Assembly (NCBI GenBank): GCA_014529385.2 | Contig: CM043960.1 | Location: 123,843,043 to 123,907,042 of the forward strand | DNA length: 64,000 nucleotides | From: Adiantum capillus-veneris | Taxonomy: Eukaryota > Streptophyta > Polypodiopsida > Polypodiales > Pteridaceae | Direction: 5' to 3' | Shown: positions 34,801-46,800 of the stretch, one piece after another | How the letters are laid out: every line of letters begins with the position of its first letter | How positions within the stretch are numbered: the stretch's first letter is position 1 | Notes under the pieces: model-generated | Database searches by the model: none | What the model was told of the DNA's origin: nothing | Seen by the model: only the letters and a program-made list of their open reading frames with translations | Made by a program: the position numbers and the translations under genes

Positions 34801-37800
34801 CACGAACGAAACACTCGAACAATGCGTACTGACTTATCGTGCGCATACACAATACTTCCTGTGGGGGTTCCTTAGATCTTGAGAGCCAAGATCGGTTCTT
34901 CGTGATTGATCGAATCTGCAATGAGGTTAGCTTCACTAGAAAAAGCATCAACTAAACCATCATCCTTGTGAACAATCACATCTGTATCTTGCAAATCATC
35001 ATCATTGTGAAGAATCACATCTTTACCATGCAAAACATATGTGTCGTGCTTTGGAGAAGACAAGACTGAGAGTCTCCTTCTCCTGATTCTTTTCAATCTT
35101 CGCCTGCACATTAGAAATGAGAGATGAAGAATGAACAACTTCCTCTCCACGAATGACAATGGGAGAGTCACTTCTGGCGTTTGCATTGCAGATCAGCCTC
35201 GGCAACAGAAAGACAGCAGATCAGCCCTAGCATTAGCAGTTCTCCACAGCAGGACACACATTTCAACCAGTGTTTTTGAATTGCAGAGCAGCCCCTAGCG
35301 TTTTGCAGTTCCATCGCAACAAGATCCACAGTAGCACCGGCCTTTTCAGTTTTCAGTTTCACACCTGCAGAAGAACCCCCAAACCTCGCAGATCTCACCT
35401 TCCTGCAGGCAGATCCTCACCGCACGGTTAGAACCAGCATACTTTGCAGTTTCAGCCCGAAAAACACAAATCTCAGCATCTGCATTTTCAGCACGTCGCC
35501 GTCGCATCGTCGCCATTGACATCGTCACCAACATAGAGTCAGAATTCAGCAGATAGAAAATTTGCATATTTCAGCTGTTAGCATTTTCAGATTTCAGCCT
35601 GTCTCATCGTTGTCCTCATAGCCGTCGACATCGTCGGCAAGTCCAAAGCATTATAGAGATTTGTGCAATCAATAGTAGACCGCTCTCGCCATAGAGAGTG
35701 GGGCCTTTGGAGGAGGGTTTGACAACATTCTTGTCTTGTATTCTTCTCTCTCTATCTCTCAGTCTCATGCACCTTCATTCACAGTGTTCACCACTTTGTT
35801 TGTGTCCATTGCACTCTCTCACTAAAGGAATGGAAGGCTCTCCCTTCCGTAAGTAAAAGGAACCTTGAGTACAGTTCGGAGCACTCATCTTGAGCGAAGT
35901 TCCACATTCCCTTCCGGTGCACCTTACATTGGTATCAGAGCTTTGCAGTGTTCCAATCACTCAAGGAAAAAACCACAGAATTTTTTCTGCTTGATACGGT
36001 CGCACGTAACCCAAGTCCTCTTGGGCGTGTCGATTCCTAATCATGTTTTTGAAGAGTGACAGGAAACCCAAGAAAGAAGGCCTTGTCCAGCCTCCCCTTG
36101 TTTCTCTTTTCACTCATTGAGAGCGGACCGTGCACTTAGCCGCCGGCCAATTGACGTGAGGTGGGAAAAAGCAACCTTGGTGTGAGCGCAAGGCCACCAA
36201 GGGGTGCACCCGTGGAAAGGAGTAGAGCTCAGGTGAAGAGAAGATGCTTCTCTAACACAGATTGCAAGCGAAAGAAGAACCTCAAGACCCCCAAGAACCA
36301 AGACCCACAAAGAACGCAAGTTCCTACTGAACTTGAGAACCCAAGACTTCAGTGGATGGTCATCACCCAAAGCGGAATGGGTACTTCGCATGGAGGTGGT
36401 GAGCATGGGAGTGGCGATGAAGAGTTTTCCCCACTAGGAGGTTTTTCCGACCCTCCCCCTTCCCCATCTACGCAAAGGATTGCACTAACTCCTATGGAGG
36501 CTTTCGACAAGATGATGATGGACAGGAAGCTAGAAAGCGACGAAAGAATGGCCACCATAGTGTGTAAATACGAAGAAAGATGGCAGCCATAGCGCGTAAG
36601 CGCAAGCAAGCACACTTGGAAGCCAAAGTACGACAAGCCGAATTGATCGTGAGCGCAAAGAAAGAGAAGCAGAATTCGATCGTGAGAACAAAGCAAGAAA
36701 AGAGAAGAGCGACCGACACATGCAAGAGTTGTTGCGACTCTTTTCTCATGTGCAGGCACAGATGCAAGAGAATCATGAGAAAGAGACCCTCTCAGTCTCT
36801 TCTTCTCCAAAGCATGACACAGATGATTTCCATGATTATAATAAGCATGATGATTTGCATGATAATGATTTGAATGATAATAAAGAAAAGCATGATGATT
36901 TGCATAATAAAGATGTGATTGTTCACAAGGATGATGGTTTAGTTGATACTTTGTCTAGTGAAGCTAACCTCATTGCAGATTCGATCAATCACAAAGAACC
37001 GATCTTGGCTCCCGAGTCGAGGTCTACAGAACCCCCACAGGACGATTCGATCACTCACGAAGAATCGACCTTGGCACTGGAGTCGAGGTCCAAAGAACCC
37101 CCACACGAAGTACTATGTGTACGAATGATTAGTCAGCACGCATTGTTCGAGTGTTTCATTCGTGATGCTTTCCTGTATTTTAGTCATCGTCCTTATGTGA
37201 TCCCTTTTCACAGGCATGGCATATTGTACGATGAACGCGATTCACTCATGAATGAGCACGGATGTATGCCAACGATTCATGAAAAGATGAAATGTTTACA
37301 CCCAAGGAATTCACATTCCATGCCTCTTCCTTGGCATGACACAGTATCCGAAAGAGCACAAGAAGGATTGAGCATCAAGCATGGGCATTTCCATTGTGAT
37401 TTACCACAGTTGATTGATTTAGATCAAGAAGTCAAGATACGACCCCACTGTTTGCGTGTGTTTAATGAACGGTTTGGCACTCCGTCACTTTGTTCATCTA
37501 GATTGAATGCACAGTTTTTTCGAAGGAATAGTATTTTTCCAGTCACTTTACATGGAATGGGTATGTTCATGTTTGTGTTGGAAGTGGTTTCAGGAATTTT
37601 CAACCTCGGAGATTCTTGAAGAAGGTAGACGCATGACTATAGATACAGTTGAAGCATTGAAGGAGCCACAGATGACTTTGTGTCGCTTTCGGCGCGGCCC
37701 GAAAGAAGCCAGCGTTGTAGACCTTTATGAAGTTCAAGTATCACACGACCCACGCATCAGAGTGGGCCGACAAAGAGTCCTTTCCAGATTCCAAACGTGT

Positions 37801-40800
37801 TGGCGATCTCCCTCGACGCCATACAGCTCCGTACCAGTACCTCCCTTTGAAAAGGAGGGGATGTCACGTGCACATCTAACCCTATGTGTACGTGGTCTCT
37901 CAGTCTCAGCACCTTCACGCACAGTGTCTATTCACTTTGTTTGTAATCACTTGCACTCTCTCATTAAAGCACGAAAGGCTCTCCCTTCCCTAAGAAAAAG
38001 GAACCTTGAGCACAATTCGCAGCACTCATCTTGAGCAAAGTTCAAGATTCATTCCGCTGCACCTAACAATGGTATCAGAGCTTTGGCAGTGTTCTGTATC
38101 ACTCAAGGAAAGAACCACAAGAACCATAGAATTTTATTTTTTTTCCTTGTTGCGGTCGCACGTAACCCAAGTCCACTTAGGCGTGTCGATTCCTAATCAT
38201 GTTTTTGAAGAGTTACAGAAAACCCAAGAAAGAAGGGCTTGTCCAGCCTCCCCTTGTTTCTCTTTTCACTCATTGAGAGCGGACCGTGCACTTAGCGGCC
38301 GGCCAATCGACATGAGATGGGAAAAAGCAACCTTGGTGTGAGCGCAAGGCCACCAAGGGGTGCGCCCGCGGAAAAGAGAAGAACTCGGTTGAAGAGAAGA
38401 TCCTTCTCTAACACAGATTGCAAGCGAAAGAAGAACCTCAAGTACCCAAGAACCTCAAGACCCTCGAGAACCCAAGAGGGGCCAACACCCACAAGAACCC
38501 AAGTTCCTCGTGAACTTAAGAACCCAAGATCTCAGAGTATGGTCATCACCCGAAGCGGAATGGATAATTCACATAAAGTGATGAGCATGAAAGTGGCGAA
38601 GAAGAATTTTCCCCACCAGGAGGTTTTTCTGACCCTCTCCCTTTGATTGCACTAACTCCTATGGAGGCTTTCAACATGATGATGATGGACATGAAGTTAG
38701 AACGTGAAGCAAGACAAGTAAAAAGAAAGGCCGACTTTGAGCGTGAGCGTGAGTAAGCGCGCTTGGCGGCCGAACAAAGAGCCCAACAGATGCAAGAGAT
38801 GTTGCGACTCTTTTCTCAAGTGCAGGCACAAATGCAAGAGATTCGGGAAAAAGAGACTCTCTTTGTCTCTTCTCCAAGCATGCAACACAGGATTTGCATG
38901 ATGAATTGCATGATAATGATGAGCATGATGATTTGGATGATAATGACAAGCATGATGATTTGCATGAAGATGATGTGATTGTTCACAAGGATGATGTGTT
39001 AGTTGATACTTTCTCTAGTGAAACTAACCTCATTGCAGATTCGATCAATCACAAAGAACCGATCTTGGCTCTCGAGTCGAGGTCCACAGAACCCCACAGG
39101 AAGAATTGATCAAACACGAAGAACCGGTCTTGGCTCTCGAGCCTAGGTCCAAAGAACCCTCTCAGAAAGTATTATGTGTTCGAGTGATTAGTCAGCACGC
39201 ATTGTTCGAGTGCTGCATTCGTGATAGTTTCCTGTATTTTAGTCAGCGTCTTTATGTGATCCCTTTTCCTAGGCATGACATATTGTACGTTGAGCACATT
39301 TCACTCATGAATGAGCACGGATGTATGCGGATTGTTCATGAAAGCTGAAAAGTATGCATTCATGGAAGTCACGTTCCATGTCTCTTCCTTGGCACGCACA
39401 GTCGTAGAAAGAGTACAAGAAAGATTGAGCATCAAGCATAGGCATTTCCATTGTGATTTGCCACAGTTGATTGATTTAGATCAGAAAGTCACGATTCGAC
39501 CCCATTGTTTACGTGTGTTTGATAAACGGTTTCGCACTCCGTCTCTTTGTTCATCTACATTGCATGTACAGTTTTTGAAGACGACAAGATTTTTTCCAGT
39601 CACTTTACATGGAATGGGTATGTTCATGTTTTAGTGTTGGAAGTGGTTTCAGGAATTTTCAACCTTGGAGATTCTTGAAGAAGATGGACCTACGTCCATA
39701 GACGAAGTTGAAGCATTGAAGGAGACTCATATGACTTTGTGTCGCTTTCGGAGCGGCCCAAAGAAGAAGGCATTGCATACCTTTATGAAGTTCAAGTATC
39801 GCACAACCCACGCATCAAAGTGGGCCGGCGAAGAGTCTTTCTGAGGATTCCAGACCCTTTTGGCGATCTCCCTCGACGCCATACAGTTCGATACCAGTAC
39901 CTCACTTTGAAAAGGAGGGGATGTCACGTGACACATCCAACCCTATGTGTCCGTGGACAAGCTACAGCATGACCACGGTTCAGTTCAGTCAAGTCAGCCT
40001 AGAATAGGAAGTGATCTGGCACTTTTGTGGGTCTGTTCGCAGACCGTGCATGTCGAAACACTTAGATTAGATGCATATCCTCTGGTTGCACACAGCAGCA
40101 TTACCATCAGAATCCATCAAATCCATCAGGAGCATTTTCCAATGCACAGAACCTATTCTCCCTATTTTTGACATTTTTCACTTATTATTTTCAAGTGACT
40201 TTAAACTAGGTAGGGCAATTTTGCTAAGTTTGTATGTATAGAAAACTAGCGCTAGCACTTTTTGGCAAAAGAGGCAGCAGGAGCACCTTGCTCAACAGGC
40301 AACTTCTTAGCAGGACCAGAACAGCATGGACTAGAGTTTTTGCAACAGCATCAAGCTAGCGTTTTTTGCAAGACAGATCAGCCTTGGCATTTTTGCATTG
40401 CAAAGCAGCTTCGGCATTAGCAGACACAGCAAAACCACTTCACAACAGCAGATCAGCCCTAGCGTTAGTAGATTTCCTCCAACAGCAGCATTCAGCCCTA
40501 GCGTTTTTGGAGCAGCATGACAACCGGCATTTTGCAGTTCCATCGCGACAGAACCAGCCCATAGACCAGCGTTTTCAGTTTTCAGCAGTCAGTACCCGCA
40601 GAAGAAGTCCCGAACCTCGCAGATCTCACCTTTCCGCAGCAGATCCTCGCCGCACGGTCAGATCCCGCGAAGTTTGCAGATTCAGCCCGGAAAACGCAGA
40701 TTTCAGCACCTGCATTTTCAGCACGTCGCCGTCGCATCGTCGCCATCGACATCGTCACCGACATAGAGTCAGAATTCAGCAGATAAAGATTTGCAGATTT

Positions 40801-43800
40801 CAGCCCGTCTCGTCGTCATCCTCATCGTCGTCAACAACGTCGGCAAGTCCAAGCATTGTAGAGATTTGTGCAATCAATAGTAGACCACTCTCGCCATAAA
40901 GAGTGGGGCCTTCGGAGGAGGGTTTGACAACATTCTAGTGTCATATTCTTCTCTCTCTATCTCTCAATCTCAACACCCTCACGCACAGTGTCTATTCACT
41001 TTGTTTATGATCACTTGCACTCTCTCATTAAAGCACGGAAAGCTCTCCCTTCCCTAAGAAAAAAGGAACCTTGAGCACAGTTCGGAGCACTCATCTTGAG
41101 CAAAGTTCAACATTCATTCCCCTACACCTAACACCAAATCTCGGCTTACGCCACTTTACGAACCACCAACATCTTTGACCCACTCCGGTTTCGAGATGAG
41201 TATTTGGAGGACCAACTCTTGCATGCATTAGTCTCTCTGCGCCTCACGCTCTAACTCGAAGGCCGCTCGTCTATCTTCGGCCGCCAAGCGCGCTTGCTCA
41301 CGCTCACTCTCCAAGGCTACCCTTCTGTCTTCGGCTGCCAAGCACGCTTGCTCACGCTCACGCTCTAAGGCTAACCGTCTTTCTTCGCGCTCGCGTTCCA
41401 ATTCTGCCTTTCTTTCTTTGCGCTCGCGATCTAATTCTGCCTTTCTTTCTTTGCGCTCGCGCTCCAAGGTGGCGCATTGCGCTTCCTATTGTAACATCGT
41501 GTCCATCATCGTCTTGACCAAAGCCTCCATAGGATTTGGTGCAATCCTTGGCGTAGATGGCGAAGGGGGAGGGTCGGAAAAACCTCCTGGTGGAGAAAAT
41601 TCTTCTTCGCCACTTTCATGATCATCACCTCCATGCAAAGTATCCATTCCACTTCAGGTGATGACATTGTCACGTGCACATCTAGCCCTATGTATACGTG
41701 GACAAGCTACTTCATGACTAGGGTTCAATTCAGTTCAGTCAGTCTAGCTTTCGAAGTGTTTTGGCACTTTTGTGAGTCTGTTCGCAGACCGTGCATGTCC
41801 AGACACTTAGAGTAGATGCATATCCTCTGGTTGCACATAGCATGATCATCTGAATTACCATCAGATTCCATCAAGAGCATTTTACAGTGCAGAAAACCTA
41901 TTTTCCCTATTTTAGCCATTTTTCACTTAATATTATTAAGTGACTTTTTGTTGGGAAACTGGGTAGGGCAATTTGACTAACCCAATAAATAAGGAAACCT
42001 AGCGCTAGCACTTTTGGGCAGAAGAGGCAGCAGGGACCAAACATCCAAAAGGCACCTTCTCAGCAAGACCTTCCACGGCGGTAAGCCTAGCGTTTTCAGC
42101 CTACAGACAGCCTAGCGCTTTCGCATCAATCCAGTCCCTGGCGTTTTTGCCTTGCAAATCAGCCCCGGCGACAGCAAGACACAGCAGATCCATAGCGTTT
42201 TTGCATCAGCACAGCATTCAACCCTAGCGTTTTTGGATCAGCAGATACCCAGCGTTTTGCAGATCCTCCGCGACAGAACCACAAGTAGCATCAGCGTTTT
42301 CAGTTTTCAGCATCAAGACACCGTAGTAGAAGTCCCGAACCTCGCAGATCTCACCTTCCCACAGCAGATCCCCGCTGCACGGTCAGATCAGCAAGCGTTT
42401 GCAGATTCAGCTCGGAAAACGCAGATTTCAGCATCTGCGTTTTTAACGCATCGTAGTTGCATCATCGTCATCGCCGTCGTCGTCGACGTAGAGTGAGAAT
42501 TCAGCAGATACAAGATTTGCAGATTTCAGCCATTAGCGTTTTCAAATTTCAGCACGTCTCGTCTTCGACAAGTCCAAGCATTGTAGGGATTTGTGCAATC
42601 AATATTAGACCGCTCTCGCCATAGAGAATGGGGCCTTCGAAGGAGGGTTTGACAACATTCTCTCTCTATCTCAGTCTCAACACCTTCATTCACAATGTTT
42701 ACCACTTTGTTTGTGATCATTTGTACTCTCTCACTAAAGGAACAGAAGGCTCTCCCTTCCGTAAGTAAACGGAACCTTGAGCACAATTCGGAGCACTCAT
42801 CTTGAGCAAAGCTCAACATTCACTTCCGCTGACCTTACAACCATACACTGAGATGTTGAGGTTCTTAAGTTCACGAGGAACTTTGGTTCTTGAGGGTCTT
42901 GAGTCCTTCAGTTCTTGAGTTCTTGAGGTTCTTCTTTAGCTTGCAATCCGTGTTAGAGAAGGCTTTTCTCTTACCCGAGCTCTACTCTTTCCTGCGGACG
43001 CACCCCTTGGCTTGCACCCACACCAAGGTTGCTTTTTCCCACCTCACGTCGATTGCCGACCGCTAAGTGCACGATCCGCTCTCAATGAGTGAAAAGAGAC
43101 ACAAGGGGAGGCTGGACAAGCCCTTCTTTCTTGGGTTACCTGTCACTCTTCAAAAACACGATTAGGAATCGACACGCCCAAGTGGACTTGGGTTACGTGC
43201 AACCGCAACAAGCAAAAAAATTCTTGTGGTTCTTTCCTTGAGTGATACAGAACACTGCAAAAGCTCTGATACCAATGTAAGGTGCAGCGAAAGTGAATTT
43301 TGAACTTTGCTCAAGATGAGTGCTCTGAACTGCGCTCAGGTTCCTTTTACTTACAGAAGGGAGAGCCTTCCGTTCCTTTAGTGAGACAGTGCAAATGATC
43401 ACAAATAAAGTGGGTAAACACTGTGCATGAAGGTATTGAGACTGAGAGATACAGAGAGAAGAATACGACACCAGAAAAGTTGTAAAACCCTCCTCCAAGG
43501 GCCCCTCTCTCGATGGCGAGAGAAGTCTATGCTATTGATTATGTTGATGCAAGTTCATGATGCAATGAGGATCTAGATCGGAGACGACGAGGACGACGGC
43601 TGGCTGAAAACGCTAACTTCAGGGCTGAAAATCGCTGCTCCTTCTGGGCTGCAAACGCTGTTGTAGCAGGGCTGAAAGCACTGGACAGCAGGCTGAAAAA
43701 TGTTGATCTTGCTGCTGAAAAATGTTGATCTGCTGAAGCTGCTGAAAAACGCTGGCTGTAAACGCTAACTTCAGGGCTGAAAATCGCTGCTCCTTCTGGG

Positions 43801-46800
43801 CTGCAAACGCTGTTGTAGTAGGGCTGAAAGCACTGGACAGCAGGCTGAAAAACGCTGATCTTGCTACTGAAAAATGTTGATCTGCTGAAGTAGAAAACGC
43901 TGATCTGCTGATATAGAAACGCTGATCTTGCTGCTGAAAAACGATGGCTGTAGGGAACCCCAGCGCTAGGCTGAGGAAGCTTGCAGAAAACACTAAATCT
44001 TGTGAGGGTTTGCTTGAGAAGCAGTGCTAGAGGGCCTGCTGCAAGAGGTTGCCTGTGCTCTCTTTGCTTCTTCTGCTCTACTGAGTAACTGCCATGTTTC
44101 TTTTATATTAACTTGGCAAATTTGCCTACCCAGTTTCCCAACAAAGTCACTTATTAATTATAAGTTAAAAGAGTGAAAATTTTGGGAAAATAGGTTCTGT
44201 GCACTGTAAAATGCTCCTGGTGAATTCTGATGGTAATGCTGATGATCATGCTGTGTGCAACTAGAGGATATGCATCTACTCTAAGTGTCTGGACATGCAC
44301 GGCCTGAGAACAGACTCACAAAGGTGCCAAAACACTTCCTAAGCTGACCTGAACCCTAGACATGAAGTAGCTTGTCCACATGCACATAGGGTTAGATGTG
44401 CACGTGATACTTCTTATCGGAATCATCGGCAACAAAAGCAGCAACATGAAGCTTCCAAAGGATCTCATCTTAAGAAGCAATCAGGCATATCAAGATGGGC
44501 TTACTTAGTAGCACATATATCCGACCCTACTCGAGTACTCGGTCATGAACGTCGCGACGCTGGACAAGTTCCCCCTCGCAAGCCATGCCCTACATTTAAG
44601 TCTTTTTGTCACGATTGTGACTATGTTACATCTACTCCTAGTTACAGATACGCGAAGTGCCATGCCAAGGAGGACCCCTACACTTGGATAGTCACACCCC
44701 TTCGCACAAAAGACATGTCTCTTCACCAAAAGCCACACTCCTTCAACGACTGGTCACACCCCTTCGCTCTTCGCCCAATGGTTGCAACTCTTCGCCGAAA
44801 AGATGTGTCTTTACGTTAAAGTCGTGTCTCTTCACCAGAAGACGTGTGTTTTCATTTGTGTCTCTTCGTCTCCTATATAAGGATCCTATTGTACTTTCAG
44901 GCAATCGTTCAATCAATCAAACATAGAGTCTTCTAAGTCTTATTTCTGAGTCAAGTTAAGTTTCTTAAGTCTTAATCATGGGTTTAAGTACTTGATTAAG
45001 GATTAGTACCTTGCCCTACCTACTTTTGTTGGAAAGTCACTTAAAAATAATAAGTGAAAATCCCAATAAATAGGAAAATAGGCTAAATGCACTAAAAAAT
45101 TCCCCTAACTGATGCTAATGGATTCTGATAAGAATTCCGATGATCATGCTGTGTGCAACCGGAGGATATGCATTTATGCTAAGTGACTGGGCATGCACGG
45201 TCTATGAATAGACTCACAAAAGTGCCAGATCATTGCTAATCTAAACTTGACTTGACTTGACTGAACCCTGCTGTGGTGTAGCTTGTCCACGGACACATAG
45301 GGTTGGGAGGTGTCACGTGACAAGATCCATCAGAACAGATTCGAGATCTAGGGTAAGGGGCTAGTAAGGTTACGGGGCCCAATAAAGGCACATTTTTAAA
45401 GCGCATCTCAAGGCCAATTAAGGCGCATAGAAATTTGAAAGAAAACGCTCTGCACGAAAAAAGCTTCGCCGTCGCTATTGAGGGAAGAGTGTGCACTGTT
45501 TGGCACGCACCACAACTGCTTTCGGTCTCTTCATGCCGCATTAATGGACCTGTGCACACACAACAGGAGCATTCATCAGAATTGGCTAACAGCAGGAGTA
45601 ATATTCTGAAGCGTACAACAAACTCTAGATTTATAAAGAGCAAATTTATGTTCCGTTTTCATTCCAGATTTAAGAAAACGATTAAATAGAAAAGGTTTGC
45701 AGCTCATATAATGATTTTTAGAACATTGCAAAGCTCAGAAACTAATTTAAAAAAAGAACCCAATCGATCAGAAACAATTTCCTCAGAGCCTCCCTCCAAA
45801 ACCTAGTTCCCTCCATCAAGGAAGCCACTTTCAAAATACAGATTCCCTCCTCTAATCTACAAGAGCATGTCTCACACATTAACTACCCTAATCCAAGAAT
45901 TCAAAATATGACCAATCATGCTCTATTCCTTTGAGTCTTGCCTCAATCCATGCTTTTTACGCTGGACCAATCAAAACCAAGCTTCAACCCTTTAAATAGT
46001 AAACTGAAATCCCATACACAAGGCACAACCCATCTTGAATTGCTGCTTTCGTGACTTGCCATGCCTATTTCTCCACCCTTATGTGAATGTTTGTCATGCC
46101 TCTTGTATAGGCACCCAACACTTTCACCCTTCTTATGCACTCAAATATTAGTTGATAGGAAAGGAAATAGAGTATGTAGATGTGGTCAAGTGCACGTTAG
46201 ACCATCAGCCCTTTGCACTCGTAGTGTTGCCCAATCAAAAGTGTCAAATATCATCACAAAAACCCCTTCAAAGCCCATAGAGAGAAACGACGAGTCACAA
46301 AGAAAAGCACCTTCTCTTGGAATCATAGAGGAAGAGGACGCTTTGGACGATTTGTTCAACAACGCAAACCCAAGTTGTTCACTCGAAAAGAATGTACGAA
46401 GAGCTGAAAACAATGACATGGAGATGCATCCGAAAAAACGCTTTCGTTGCGTGGACTACGCTTATTTGCTGATATGAGGTAATAAATAATTTCACCTTCT
46501 TTGCATGGATCAAAAAAACCTTGAATAATAACATGACATGGTTATTTTGTTGGAATGTTTAGGGTTTAGACAACCATCAAGTTTCTCTAAAAGTGTGTTA
46601 TCTCCATATTTCTCAGCACTCTTTCCTTGTGTTTTTCAACACAAAGCCCCATCTCTTTCTTGCCTTTTCTCGCCCCATTCTCTCAGCTATGCCGCTCACA
46701 CGCTCTTCGTTCAAAAAGAAGAGAGGAAGACAGCCTGGTTTTGTCTCCAACAAGCGTTGCAATGTACCTAGTCCTACTTTGATACATAATTCCTCTTCAT

